DNA of 64,000 nt from Phocaeicola_A sp036804505 (GCA_036804505.1 DAIRSI010000003.1:62001-126000); one strand, 5' to 3'. Counted from the first letter of the stretch, positions 18,921 to 28,919 are shown. The notes: generated by a model not told the origin, from the sequence alone. Numbers and translations are program-made.

Positions 18921-21900
18921 ATGTATAACTTTAACTTTAATCAGATGAAAAAACATCAAAGATTGAAAATGTTCACAATGTTTTTTTTGCTATCGCTGTT
19001 CAGCTTCGTTGAAGCATACGGTCAGGAGCAAAGGGTTACAGTGAATTTGAAAAATGCTTCTTTAAAAGAAGTATTTAATGCAATTGAGAAACAAACGACC
19101 TATCGTTTCTCGTATCGTAATGCAGTGGTCGATAATAAGGAGGATATTAGTATTTCTCAAACGAACGCTTCTGTCCCTACAGTTTTGAATGAAGCACTTA
19201 AAAATCGTAGCTTGGATTATAAGATTGTGTCTTCCAAGATGATTGTTGTTTCGGATAAAGAAACAAGTGTTCAGCCAAGTGGAAAAAGTCGAAAATTATC
19301 CGGAGTAGTAAAGGATGAGAAGGGTGAACCTATTATCGGTGCCAGTGTGGTGGTACAAGGGACAACGAATGGTTCTATCACAGATTTAGATGGTCATTTT
19401 ACGTTGAATGACGTCTCAAACGGAGCTATGCTTACTATAAGTTATGTAGGTTTTGTAACTCAAAATATTTCAACAAATGGAAAATCATCTATTAAAGTGC
19501 AATTAGCAGAGGATACAAAGACTTTGGATGAGGTCGTAGTTATTGGATATGGGACACAAAGAAAAGGTGATTTGACAAGTTCTGTGGGAAGTGTTAAGAA
19601 AGAAGATTTCATACAGGGGGCTGTGAAAGATGCTGGTCAATTAATACAAGGAAAGGTTGCCGGCTTGGCCATTACTAATCCTAGCGGTGATCCTGTCAGC
19701 GGTACAACCATCACTTTGCGTGGAAATACAACAATCTTAGGTGCGAGTACCAATCCTCTTGTCTTGGTAGATGGTGTTCCCGGTGATTTGAATACAGTGG
19801 CACCTGAAGATATTGAGACGGTTGATGTTTTGAAAGATGGTTCCGCTGCAGCTATTTATGGTTCTCGTGGAACAAATGGAGTCATTATAATTACGACAAA
19901 AAAAGCAAAGGGAAACAAAATAAATGAGGTTGAATATGATGCATATGTCAGTACATCACAAATATCTAAGAGATTGGATATGTGTACGGCTGCAGATTAT
20001 CGTCAGCAAATAAAGGATGGCTTGCGTGATGCTTCTTGGGATTTAGGCAATTCAGTAAATTGGTTGGATCAGATTGTTCGCACTCCTTTTAGTCATGTTC
20101 ACAATCTTTCATTCCGTGGAGGTTCTTCCGAAACTAATTATTCTGTCAATCTCAATTATCGCTCTTTACAAGGGATCATGAAAAAAAGTGATAAAAATAC
20201 GTTTCAAGGCCGTGCGGAAATCAATCACAACATGTTCAATGACAAATTGAAATTTAACTTTGGTATTTTAGGTAATCAGACCGATTATACTTCAACAACT
20301 GATGGGGGTAGTTGGAACACATATGCCTATCGCCAAACTCTGATTCATAATCCTACAGAGCCAATTAAGAATGAAGACGGAACCTGGTATGAAAACACCG
20401 GAGTATTTGAATATGCGAATCCGTTGGAATTACTTTACGAAAGTGATGGAAAGCAGGAAATAACTCAGACTCGTTTTTATGGGAGTGCTACTGTCTTGCC
20501 TTTTGAGGGTATGACTTTGAAAGCTCTATTATCATATGACAAACAGCATCAGTATGGCGGATATTACGAAACTAAGTACAATATATCGAATGTTCGTGAT
20601 AATCGTAACGGTTATGCTTCTGTTAGTTCTTCTACAAACATGACAAAATTGATGGAACTGACAGCTCAGTATCAGAAAAAAATAAACGGTCATAACATTA
20701 CAGCTTTGGCAGGTTATAGTTATCAAGGAACAGATTATAGCAACGAATATGAAACAAATTATGATTTTCCGACTGACTTATATAGTTATAAGAATATAGG
20801 TGCCGGAGAAGCTTTGAAAAAAGGATTGGCCAGTCAATATAGCTATAATATACAGACTAATTTGATTTCATTTTTCGGACGTTTGACATATTCATACAAA
20901 GACCGTTATCTATTGATGGCCAGTATCCGTCATGAAGCTGCAAGTCAGTTGGCTGGAACGAAGAGCCCTTGGGGTAATTTCCCTTCCGTATCTTTGGGTT
21001 GGAGGCTTACTCAGGAAAAGTTTATGGAAAATCAGAAGATTTTCAATGATCTGAAACTTCGTGCGGGCTATGGAGTAACGGGTAGTCAACCCAGTGCATC
21101 CTATTTGGGAATGTCTTTATTGAGCTATGGAGACTATTTTTATTATAATGGAAGTTGGATCAAAACTTTGTCTCCTTCGCAAAATGCAAATCCCAATTTG
21201 AAATGGGAAGAGAAACATGAAACTGATTTCGGATTGGATTTTGCCATTCTTGATAATAGAATAAGCGGAAGCATTGACTATTATAAACGTACAATTAAAG
21301 GCTTGTTGTATGACTATAGTGTGCCTTCACCTCCGAATCTTTATACTACAACTCGTGCCAACGTAGGTAAAATGGAAAATAAAGGCGTTGAGATTATGTT
21401 GAATTTTGTACCTGTGAAAAAGAAGAATTTTATTTGGAACTCTACCGTTACTTTCTCAACTAACACAAATAAACTTGTAAGTTTGTCAAATGACCTATAT
21501 CAGACTACCAGTGATTACTTCGTTACAGGTTGGATCCAGGAACCTATTAAGACAGAATCTCATATAGTACGTATAGGACAGCCTCTTGGTCAGATTTTCG
21601 GATTCAAGGTAGTTGATGTTACCAGTGATGGAAAATGGATTTATAAGGATCACAACGGTAATCTGGTTGACTATGATAATTTTACTCACTCATTTGAAGA
21701 CAAACAGGTCTTAGGCAATGGATTACCTAAATACTATCTAGGATGGAGCAACCAGTTCAAATATAAGAATTTTGATTTGGCTATTGCTATGAGGGGTGCA
21801 TTTGATTTTCAGATCATCAACGGTTCGAGAATGTTCTATGAAAATCGTAGCCGTCAGGATTGGAATCGTATGAAATCAGCTTATGAGCCGGTATTTGGAA

Positions 21901-22190
21901 AGGCCCAGTTAAATTCGCTTTGTTCTGAGGAGTTCAATAGTTATTATGTGGAAGACGGTGATTATTGGAAAATCGACAACCTGACTTTGGGTTACACATT
22001 CAATAAATTGGGAGTCAAGTTTGTTAAGTCTGCACGCGTTTATTTCAATTGTCAGAATGTCCTTACTATAACTGGTTATAAAGGTATTGATCCGGAAGTT
22101 TCCGTATCAGGTTTGAATCCGGGTTACGACAACAGAGATGAATATCCGAGTGTACGTTCTTTTACTTTGGGAGCAAGCTTTAATTTTTAA
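18921..22190 (+). CDS. SusC-like TonB-dependent transporter with STN signalling domain
   Basis: A 1089-residue outer-membrane transporter. After the signal peptide comes an STN domain (about 35-110, RVTVNLKNASLKEVFNAIEK), which relays substrate binding to the FecR anti-sigma. Then follow a carboxypeptidase-regulatory-like domain (about 128-205), the TonB box region (TLDEVVVIGYGTQRKGDL) and the plug (IETVDVLKDGSAAAIYGSRG). A 22-strand-type barrel ends in the aromatic C-terminus FTLGASFNF. An alternative start at 18945 would give a shorter signal peptide. The 99 bp before the gene contain no TAnnTTTG box, as expected if the upstream ECF sigma factor drives it. It pairs with the SusD gene that follows. 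Confidence 0.96.
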   Translation: MYNFNFNQMKKHQRLKMFTMFFLLSLFSFVEAYGQEQRVTVNLKNASLKEVFNAIEKQTTYRFSYRNAVVDNKEDISISQTNASVPTVLNEALKNRSLDYKIVSSKMIVVSDKETSVQPSGKSRKLSGVVKDEKGEPIIGASVVVQGTTNGSITDLDGHFTLNDVSNGAMLTISYVGFVTQNISTNGKSSIKVQLAEDTKTLDEVVVIGYGTQRKGDLTSSVGSVKKEDFIQGAVKDAGQLIQGKVAGLAITNPSGDPVSGTTITLRGNTTILGASTNPLVLVDGVPGDLNTVAPEDIETVDVLKDGSAAAIYGSRGTNGVIIITTKKAKGNKINEVEYDAYVSTSQISKRLDMCTAADYRQQIKDGLRDASWDLGNSVNWLDQIVRTPFSHVHNLSFRGGSSETNYSVNLNYRSLQGIMKKSDKNTFQGRAEINHNMFNDKLKFNFGILGNQTDYTSTTDGGSWNTYAYRQTLIHNPTEPIKNEDGTWYENTGVFEYANPLELLYESDGKQEITQTRFYGSATVLPFEGMTLKALLSYDKQHQYGGYYETKYNISNVRDNRNGYASVSSSTNMTKLMELTAQYQKKINGHNITALAGYSYQGTDYSNEYETNYDFPTDLYSYKNIGAGEALKKGLASQYSYNIQTNLISFFGRLTYSYKDRYLLMASIRHEAASQLAGTKSPWGNFPSVSLGWRLTQEKFMENQKIFNDLKLRAGYGVTGSQPSASYLGMSLLSYGDYFYYNGSWIKTLSPSQNANPNLKWEEKHETDFGLDFAILDNRISGSIDYYKRTIKGLLYDYSVPSPPNLYTTTRANVGKMENKGVEIMLNFVPVKKKNFIWNSTVTFSTNTNKLVSLSNDLYQTTSDYFVTGWIQEPIKTESHIVRIGQPLGQIFGFKVVDVTSDGKWIYKDHNGNLVDYDNFTHSFEDKQVLGNGLPKYYLGWSNQFKYKNFDLAIAMRGAFDFQIINGSRMFYENRSRQDWNRMKSAYEPVFGKAQLNSLCSEEFNSYYVEDGDYWKIDNLTLGYTFNKLGVKFVKSARVYFNCQNVLTITGYKGIDPEVSVSGLNPGYDNRDEYPSVRSFTLGASFNF

Positions 22191-22210
22191 TCGAAAAAGA
22201 GATTATTATA

Positions 22211-23836
22211 ATGAAAACAAGAATATTGATATATGGAATGGTTGCTACCTTAATGGTGGGAACTTCCTGCACGGATCTGGAAGATACCAGTTATCATAAT
22301 ATTGTATCCGAACAATTTCAACCGACGAGTGAGGACTTGGCGTCATTATTGGGCGCTGCTTATGTCCCTTGGCGCCAAACATTCCTTCTTTGGAATGGAG
22401 TGGCTAGGGCTCAAATGCTTTCTGCTGATGAAGATGTTATTCCGGCAAGACCGAACGGTTGGGTTGATGGGGGCGTATATAAACGCATGCATCAGCACAA
22501 GTGGACATCTGAGGATGATATTCCTTTGCAATCTTGGCAAAGAACCTATGTCGGCATTAATGCCTGTAATCGTGTTCTTTATCAAATTGAGTCTGGTTTG
22601 ATTAATGTATCTGATAACAAAGAAAAACTTATCTCGGAATTAAAGGTTCTTCGGGCCTCTTATTACTACATTTTGGTAGATTTGTTTGGGAATGTTCCTA
22701 TTGTTACCAAATTTGATGTAGAAGATGGATATCTCCCGGAACAAAGTACTCGGAAAGAAGTATATGAGTTCATTATTAATGAGATTACAAGTAATATTGA
22801 TAATCTCCCTGAAGAGGTTAATAGCGAGTATTACGGTCGTTTCAATAAATGGGCTGCTTATACTTTGCTGGCAAAAATGTATTTGAATTCTCAAATATTT
22901 TCAGACGGTAATTATACAGAATGGCAGAAATGTATAGATGCTTGCGATAAAGTGATTAATTGCGGCAAATATAGTCTCGAGGCCAATCAAAAATCTGTTT
23001 TTCTAACTAAAAATGAAAACTCGAAAGAAATAATCTTTGCATTGCCTTTTGATGAAACTTATGTATCAGATTGGAATGCTTTTGATTTTCATATGTATAC
23101 ATTACAACCGGAGAACCAAGCAACTTATAATTTTCAATACAGTCCATGGGGTGGCGTTTGTTGCATTCCTCAGTATATAAGTTCTTTTGATCCAGACGAT
23201 TCCCGCTTGAAGAATTGCTTTATTCAGGGACAGCAATATGATGTAGCTGGAAATGAGTTGAAGTGTACTATGGGCGATGCTGCCGGACAAAAGTTAGCTT
23301 ACGTGAATGAAGTTCCAAGCATTGATAACAGTCAGGAATACCATGGCTTCCGTTGGGGTAAGTTTGAGTATGCTTCCGGTATAACAAATCGTTTGAGCAA
23401 TGATTTCCCGGTATTTCGTTATGCAGATATTCTGTTAATGAAGGCTGAAGCAATGCTGAGAAATGGTGATCCCGATGGTGCAGCAAAATTAGTTTCTCAG
23501 GTACGCAAACGTGATTTTGCTGATAATCCTGAGAAAGCTGTTGTGACAGGTGATGATTTGAAAAAAGGCAGCACATATGATTATGGTCGCAGAGATAATC
23601 TTGTATCTCCTACACATGAAGGTGGTAATGATATTCAATTTGGTCGTTTCCTTGATGAACTTGGATGGGAGTTTACTCAGGAAGGTCGTCGTCGTCAAGA
23701 TATGATTCGTTTCGGAGCTTTCACTACCAAATCTTGGATGTCACATGATAAAAGTAATGCTACACGCAATCTTTTCCCGATACCTCAGAAAGAATTGCTT
23801 ACAAATAGTAAATTGAAGCAAAATCCGGGTTATTAA
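22211..23836 (+). CDS. SusD/RagB-like starch-binding-type lipoprotein
   Basis: A 541-residue lipoprotein with lipobox MVGTSC (lipidated C20) after a short signal peptide. The N-terminal SusD-like domain contains tetratricopeptide-type helices, such as the stretch LQSWQRTYVGINACNRVLYQ. The C-terminal RagB domain ends in the family-typical NLFPIPQKELLTNSKLKQNPGY, whose last residues NPGY are a hallmark. SusD forms the lid over the SusC barrel and captures glycans at the cell surface. It lies 20 bp behind susC in the same operon. Confidence 0.96.
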   Translation: MKTRILIYGMVATLMVGTSCTDLEDTSYHNIVSEQFQPTSEDLASLLGAAYVPWRQTFLLWNGVARAQMLSADEDVIPARPNGWVDGGVYKRMHQHKWTSEDDIPLQSWQRTYVGINACNRVLYQIESGLINVSDNKEKLISELKVLRASYYYILVDLFGNVPIVTKFDVEDGYLPEQSTRKEVYEFIINEITSNIDNLPEEVNSEYYGRFNKWAAYTLLAKMYLNSQIFSDGNYTEWQKCIDACDKVINCGKYSLEANQKSVFLTKNENSKEIIFALPFDETYVSDWNAFDFHMYTLQPENQATYNFQYSPWGGVCCIPQYISSFDPDDSRLKNCFIQGQQYDVAGNELKCTMGDAAGQKLAYVNEVPSIDNSQEYHGFRWGKFEYASGITNRLSNDFPVFRYADILLMKAEAMLRNGDPDGAAKLVSQVRKRDFADNPEKAVVTGDDLKKGSTYDYGRRDNLVSPTHEGGNDIQFGRFLDELGWEFTQEGRRRQDMIRFGAFTTKSWMSHDKSNATRNLFPIPQKELLTNSKLKQNPGY

Positions 23837-23846
23837 TATAATAATG

Positions 23847-23883
23847 AAGGGACAACGGATTTGTACTCGCTGTCCCTTTTTTT
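23847..23883 (+). terminator. Terminator-like hairpin after susD
   Basis: AAGGGACA (23847-23854) pairs with TGTCCCTT and runs into seven T. It lies between susD and the GH127 gene. As in many such loci it probably lowers expression of the enzymes relative to susCD. It also makes the long in-frame start at 23844 for the next gene implausible. Confidence 0.82.
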
Positions 23884-23903
23884 CTAAAGATAAAACCTTT
23901 ATA

Positions 23904-25892
23904 ATGAAAGATATGAAAAAAAGAATGATGTTCTTAACTTTGTTGTTCAGCATTGTTATGCATTTGAATGCCCAGACAGAGAAATATGGTTATCCCATTA
24001 CACCTGTTCAATTTACTTCCGTAAAAGTTGATGGCGGTTTCTGGGGTCAAAGATTAAAGGCAAGCAGGGATGTTACTATACCTTTGGCTTTCAGGAAGTG
24101 TGAGGAAAACGGTCGCTATTTGAATTTTGTAAGAGCAGCGCATCCTTGTGATACGTTCAAAATAGGAGGGTTCCCTTTCGACGATACCGACGTGTACAAA
24201 ACAATTGAAGGTGCAAGCTATTCTATTCAGACATATCCCAACAGAAGGTTGGAAAAATATATTGACAGCATTCTTACTATTGTAGCAGCTGCACAGGAAC
24301 CAGATGGTTACCTTTATACTGCACGTACCATGAATCCAAAGCATCCTCATGCCTGGTCAGGGCACAATAGATGGGAAACTGTTGAAGATGGCAGTCATGA
24401 ATTTTATGATCTGGGACACATGCTTGAGGGTGCAGTCGCTTATTATCAGGCAACAGGAAAAAAGAACTTCTTGAATATAGCCATAAAGTATGCTGATTGT
24501 GTATGTCGTGAGATAGGAAGCGGTCCTGGGCAACAAGTAAAAATTCCAGGTCATCAGATAGCCGAAATGGGTTTAGTTAAACTTTATCTGGTTACCGGAA
24601 ATAAGAAATATCTGGAGCAGGCAAAATTTTTCTTAGACCAAAGGGGGCATACAAAGCATATTAATTCCTATAATCAGTCACACAAGCCCGTCATAGAACA
24701 AGAGGAAGCTGTAGGACATGCTGTTCGTGCAGTTTATATGTATTCAGGAATGGCAGATGTGGCTGCACTAACAGGTGATATGTCTTATGTACACGCTATT
24801 GACAAGATTTGGGATAATATTGTATCAAAGAAATACTATATAACAGGGGGAATAGGTGCAAGACACGATGGAGAAGCCTTTGGTGATAATTACGAACTTC
24901 CGAATGCGGAAGCCTATTGTGAGACGTGTGCGGCTATAGGCTTTGTCTATGTGAATTATCGTTTGTTTTTGCTTCACGGAGAGTCTAAGTATTATGATGT
25001 TTTGGAACGTACACTTTATAATGCATTGATTGATGGTGATTCTATGGATGGGGGATGCTTCTTTTATCCTAATCCTTTGGCATCCAAAGGAGGCTATGAA
25101 CGCCAGCCATGGTTCGGCTGCGCATGTTGTCCTTCTAATCTGAGTCGTTTTATTCCTTCGCTTCCCGGATATGTGTATGCACAGAAAGATAACAATGTTT
25201 TTGTGAATCTTTTCCTAAACAATTCTACCCAATTAAAGGTTGGCGGAAAGAAAGTGGTCTTGGAGCAGAAAACGGAATACCCTATAAACGGTGATATAAC
25301 TTTAATGGTGAAGGAGGGTAATCAACCCTTCAATCTGAAGATTCGCATTCCGGGATGGGTGAGGAACCAAGTGGTACCGAGTAATCTGTATAGTTATTCT
25401 GACAAGGAACAGTTGGGCTATTTCATATCGGTAAACGGAGTGAAGCAAGCCTCCGAGCTGAAGAACGGATATTTTGATATCAACCGTAAGTGGAAAAAGG
25501 GAGACGTGGTACGTATTCATTTTGACATGAAACCCCGTTTGGTGAAAGCTTTAGATAAGGTAGTTAGTGATAGAGGCCGAGTTTCCGTTGAATATGGTCC
25601 TTTGGTTTATTGTGCTGAATGGCCAGATAATTCTGCTAATGTGGAAAGTTATCTGCTGCAGAAGAACCCTGTATTCGAGGTTCAATATAAAACTGGTTTG
25701 CTTGGCGGAATCAATGTGATTTCCACATCTTCCGCACAGATATTGAAATACGATGCTTCAGGCAAACTTTCAGTAGAGCCGGCAAAACTCACTTTGATAC
25801 CATATTATGCATGGGATCATCGAGGTGCAAAGGGTTCCATGGCTGTATGGTTGTCTAGTGAAGTATCATCAGTTAATCCACAATTTGAATAG
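23904..25892 (+). CDS. Secreted GH127 family protein (beta-L-arabinofuranosidase-like)
   Basis: A 662-residue protein from ATG 23904 (signal peptide MKDMKKRMMFLTLLFSIVMHLNAQ). A start at 23844 would place the terminator hairpin inside the gene. The (alpha/alpha)6 barrel carries the family landmarks GGIGARHDGEAFG, NAEAYCETCAAIG and WFGCACCPSN. In characterised GH127 enzymes a zinc ion is held by one Glu and three Cys, and one Cys is the nucleophile; the candidates here are C408 and C409 with the upstream Glu/Cys of AEAYCETC. Two beta-sandwich domains finish the chain. The family removes beta-L-arabinofuranose from plant glycoproteins and pectic side chains, though some members have other specificities. 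Secretion and operon position suggest side-chain removal from the imported glycan. Confidence 0.88.
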   Translation: MKDMKKRMMFLTLLFSIVMHLNAQTEKYGYPITPVQFTSVKVDGGFWGQRLKASRDVTIPLAFRKCEENGRYLNFVRAAHPCDTFKIGGFPFDDTDVYKTIEGASYSIQTYPNRRLEKYIDSILTIVAAAQEPDGYLYTARTMNPKHPHAWSGHNRWETVEDGSHEFYDLGHMLEGAVAYYQATGKKNFLNIAIKYADCVCREIGSGPGQQVKIPGHQIAEMGLVKLYLVTGNKKYLEQAKFFLDQRGHTKHINSYNQSHKPVIEQEEAVGHAVRAVYMYSGMADVAALTGDMSYVHAIDKIWDNIVSKKYYITGGIGARHDGEAFGDNYELPNAEAYCETCAAIGFVYVNYRLFLLHGESKYYDVLERTLYNALIDGDSMDGGCFFYPNPLASKGGYERQPWFGCACCPSNLSRFIPSLPGYVYAQKDNNVFVNLFLNNSTQLKVGGKKVVLEQKTEYPINGDITLMVKEGNQPFNLKIRIPGWVRNQVVPSNLYSYSDKEQLGYFISVNGVKQASELKNGYFDINRKWKKGDVVRIHFDMKPRLVKALDKVVSDRGRVSVEYGPLVYCAEWPDNSANVESYLLQKNPVFEVQYKTGLLGGINVISTSSAQILKYDASGKLSVEPAKLTLIPYYAWDHRGAKGSMAVWLSSEVSSVNPQFE

Positions 25893-25915
25893 AATTTAAA
25901 TATATAATTTAGTTT

Positions 25916-28351
25916 ATGAAAAGACTATATTTGTTTTATATTTTGGCTTTTCTCGTCCTGGTATCTGTGCAAGCTCAGGAGCAGCAGCCATTAAAGAGTA
26001 AGGTGATTTTCTATTCGCCTTCCATTGTCAGAGTAGTAAAATATCCTTCTTCATTGAATGATGTTCCTTCTAAAAAGAGTTATTCGGTTATCATGAATCC
26101 TGAAAAAACAGAAATCAATTGTCAGGAGGATAACGACAGAATTATAATGAAAACCTCTTGTATGATTGTAGTGCAGGATAAGAACAAAGGAACAATTAGT
26201 TTTTCTGATTTAAAAGGTAATACGTTACTGAAAGAAAAATCCGCATCATGTGCTGTTTGTCAAAATGTTGCCGATACCGGTAAATACAAAATAAGCCAGA
26301 CTTTTGCTTTGGAGAATGACGAAGCTATTTTCGGTTTGGGTCAGAGACAGTGTTTGCAACTGAATCAGAGGGGACAGAAAGTGCGCATTTGGAGTGGCAA
26401 TACCAATATTACGATTCCTTACTTCACTTCGGAGAAGGGCTACGGTGTATATTGGGACAATGCCGGAGATTCAGAGTTTGCTGATACGCCGGAAAATACT
26501 GTTTTTACTTCTGAAGTGGCTTCCTGTATCGACTATTATTTTTTCTATAAAGATGGCACTCAGGATGGAGTCATTTCTGGTATTCGCCAGTTGACAGGAC
26601 AAGCTACCATGTTCCCTCTTTGGACAATGGGTTATTGGCAGTGTCGCGAGCGATACAAGAGTAGTGATGAACTATGTGGAGTACTCGACAAATACCGTGA
26701 ATTGCATGTCCCCTTAGATGGTATTGTACAAGATTGGCAGTACTGGGGGTGTGATTCTAATTGGAATGCCATGAAGTTTATGAATCCGCATTACATTAAT
26801 AAGATGGGAGATGTTAAGTGGGCTCGTTATTTACCTAATGATGAAGATCACAATGTAAATTATAGTGTGCCTCGCATCAAGACACCAGAAGAAATGGTTA
26901 AATATGTTCACGCTAACCACGCGCATCTCATGATAAGTATTTGGGCAAGTTTCGGCCCTTGGACAAATCAATATAGGGATTTGAAGAAAATCAATGCATT
27001 GCTTCCTTTTGAGACATGGCCCCGCAATAGTGGCGTAATGCCTTACGATGCTTTTAATCCGAAAGCAAGAGATATCTACTGGAGTTATCTCCTGAATCTC
27101 TATAAGATGGGTTTCGATGCTTGGTGGACGGATTCTACCGAACCTGATCACTTTGAGAAACCTGGTGACAGTGATTATAAAACTTTTGACGGTACATGGA
27201 GGAGTGTTAAGAATGCATTTCCACTAGTGACTAACAAGGGTATCTACGAGCATCAACGTGCCATGAAGGGGAATGGCAAGCGTTCTGTACAAATGACACG
27301 CTGTTCGGCTTTCGGTATTCAACATTACGCTACTTTCAGCTGGAGCGGTGATATTGTATCCAACTGGAAAGTAATGAAAAACCAGATACCTTCGGGGCTT
27401 AACTATGTGATTTGTGGTATACCTTTTTGGAATACCGATTTAGGAGGTTTCTTCGGATGGGATTACAACAATGATCCCAAGAATCCTGCTATGCAGGAAT
27501 TGCAGGTGCGTTGGATGCAGTGGGGATGTTTTATGCCTCTGATGAGAAATCACTGTTCAGCACCTATGGTGGATGAAATCTATCATTTTGGTAATCCCGG
27601 GGAATGGGCTTTTGATGTTCAGAAGAAATACATAGAGCTCCGTTATCGTCTCCTTCCTTATATTTATAGCAATGCAGGTGATGTCATATTGAATAGTGGT
27701 AGTATGATTCGCGCTTTTGTCATGGATTTTGCTAAGGACAAGAAGGCAATTAATGTGAATGACGAATATATGTTTGGTCGTTCTTTACTCGTGAAGCCAG
27801 TCACAGATCCTCTCTATACGTGGAATGACAGCAAGAAGAACGGGCATACTATTTATCCTGATGTTACAAAGGGTAGTGCACCTGTTAATGTATATTTACC
27901 TGATAGTTGTGACTGGTACGATTTTTGGACAAATGAAAAGATAAAGGGAGGACAGAACATAATGAAACCATGTCCTATTCAGACAATGCCTGTTTACGTG
28001 AAGGCTGGCTCTATTGTTCCTTTCGGTCCTGCCGTGCAATATAGTAATGAAAAGCCATGGGATAATCTTGAAATAAGAATATATCCCGGTGCAGATGGGA
28101 GCTTTACTCTCTTTGAGGACGAAGGTGACGGTTATAATTATGAAAAGGGTGCATATTCTACTATTAATTTTAGGTGGAATGAGGTCAAAAGGACTCTTAC
28201 TATAGGTGATTGTAAAGGTTTTTACAAAGGTATGTTGCAACGCCGAAAGTTCAATATTGTTCTTGTAGGTGAGGGAATGGAGTCGGGTGATCGGTTTGTA
28301 TTAGGCCGCAGTATAGATTATTCAGGGAAAATGATACAGATTGTGTTATGA
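25916..28351 (+). CDS. Secreted GH31 family alpha-glycosidase (alpha-xylosidase-like)
   Basis: An 811-residue enzyme with a signal peptide (MKRLYLFYILAFLVLVSVQAQ). An N-terminal beta-sandwich (about 25-210) precedes the (beta/alpha)8 barrel. The predicted nucleophile is D406 in AWWTDSTEPD and the acid/base is D479 in FSWSGDIVSNW. A C-terminal beta region (about 620-811) includes PVYVKAGSIVPFG and a DUF5110-like domain. The DSTEPD form is more like bacterial alpha-xylosidases than alpha-glucosidases, a family-level inference. It starts 24 bp after the GH127 gene. Its stop codon overlaps by 4 bp (ATGA) the start of a truncated gene, so it was once translationally coupled to another enzyme. Confidence 0.9.
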   Translation: MKRLYLFYILAFLVLVSVQAQEQQPLKSKVIFYSPSIVRVVKYPSSLNDVPSKKSYSVIMNPEKTEINCQEDNDRIIMKTSCMIVVQDKNKGTISFSDLKGNTLLKEKSASCAVCQNVADTGKYKISQTFALENDEAIFGLGQRQCLQLNQRGQKVRIWSGNTNITIPYFTSEKGYGVYWDNAGDSEFADTPENTVFTSEVASCIDYYFFYKDGTQDGVISGIRQLTGQATMFPLWTMGYWQCRERYKSSDELCGVLDKYRELHVPLDGIVQDWQYWGCDSNWNAMKFMNPHYINKMGDVKWARYLPNDEDHNVNYSVPRIKTPEEMVKYVHANHAHLMISIWASFGPWTNQYRDLKKINALLPFETWPRNSGVMPYDAFNPKARDIYWSYLLNLYKMGFDAWWTDSTEPDHFEKPGDSDYKTFDGTWRSVKNAFPLVTNKGIYEHQRAMKGNGKRSVQMTRCSAFGIQHYATFSWSGDIVSNWKVMKNQIPSGLNYVICGIPFWNTDLGGFFGWDYNNDPKNPAMQELQVRWMQWGCFMPLMRNHCSAPMVDEIYHFGNPGEWAFDVQKKYIELRYRLLPYIYSNAGDVILNSGSMIRAFVMDFAKDKKAINVNDEYMFGRSLLVKPVTDPLYTWNDSKKNGHTIYPDVTKGSAPVNVYLPDSCDWYDFWTNEKIKGGQNIMKPCPIQTMPVYVKAGSIVPFGPAVQYSNEKPWDNLEIRIYPGADGSFTLFEDEGDGYNYEKGAYSTINFRWNEVKRTLTIGDCKGFYKGMLQRRKFNIVLVGEGMESGDRFVLGRSIDYSGKMIQIVL

Positions 28352-28428
28352 CAACAAGAAGAGAATTTCTAAAGAAAACTAACATGTCTTGTTCACGTAG
28401 ATTTTATCCCTTTTATACTAGAAAGTAA
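28348..28428 (+). pseudogene. Remnant of a Tat-exported protein gene (first codons only)
   Basis: An ATG overlaps the GH31 stop as ATGA and opens 26 codons beginning MTTRREFLKKT. This is the twin-arginine signal of the form S/T-R-R-x-F-L-K that starts many Bacteroidota oxidoreductases (Gfo/Idh/MocA type) and some hydrolases. After about 12 codons the sequence has no hydrophobic signal core and soon stops. The coupling overlap and the export motif indicate a real gene start whose body has been deleted. A short chance ORF is the alternative. Confidence 0.5.
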
Positions 28429-28432
28429 TCAT

Positions 28433-28505
28433 ATCACTAATGTGGATTAATCATTTCACATTAGTGATTATTGCTAATCACATATATAATGTGATATCTT
28501 CACAT
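28433..28505. repeat. Cluster of overlapping CACAT/ATGTG dyads
   Basis: Three perfect dyads lie in 73 bp: ATCACTAATGTG with CACATTAGTGAT (28433-28444 and 28457-28468), ATCACAT with ATGTGAT (28477-28483 and 28489-28495), and ATGTGA with TCACAT (28489-28494 and 28500-28505). The last two share a half-site. No T tract follows, so protein-binding sites or recombination scars are more likely than a terminator. Confidence 0.6.
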
Positions 28506-28647
28506 ACGTGAAAAGATATTATATAGGGTATTTAAGCATGAATTTTCCATTGTACAAGTATATTTTTCTATAGTCGTTCAGGTAAATAAAAGGATAATTA
28601 CAAATATTTTCTGTTGAAAGTATTATGATTGAATTGCGCCTTAAAAA

Positions 28648-28760
28648 AGTTAGAATGTAGTTAGAATGCTCGAAAAGTTAGAATGCTTTTTAGTAGCATT
28701 CTAACTTATATCTTATTGATTAATAGTATTTTGAACGAAAAAGTTAGAATGGTTGGAATG
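28648..28760. repeat. AGTTAGAATG repeat array with 13-bp hairpin
   Basis: The decamer AGTTAGAATG occurs at 28648, 28659, 28676 and 28742 on the plus strand and once inverted at 28697-28706, with a variant (GTTGGAATG) at 28752. The copies at 28676 and 28697 lie in a perfect 13-bp inverted repeat (AAGTTAGAATGCT, 28675-28687 with 28695-28707, 7-nt loop). The array lies 106-272 bp upstream of the second GH31 gene and before its promoter, so it could be a regulator-binding array. Apart from this array and the dyad cluster upstream, I see nothing in the 490-bp gap before the promoter. Confidence 0.6.
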
Positions 28761-28865
28761 CTTTTTCAAAAATTTTTCTGGGGAGTGATTATTTCATCTA
28801 AAAAGACAAAGACCATTCTATCCGAAACGTTTGCAAAGACCGCTAAAATATAATGACTCTCTATT

Positions 28866-28897
28866 CTTGCTTTTTAAATAAGCTTTGTCTAATTTTG
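28866..28897 (+). promoter_or_regulatory. Promoter of the second GH31 gene
   Basis: CTTG (28866-28869) and TAATTTTG (28890-28897) with a 20-bp gap match the Bacteroidota housekeeping promoter. The leader to ATG 28920 would be about 15 nt. The gene is therefore a separate unit from the SusCD-GH127-GH31 operon. Confidence 0.6.
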
Positions 28898-28919
28898 TAT
28901 TCATCAAAAATTTAATGGT

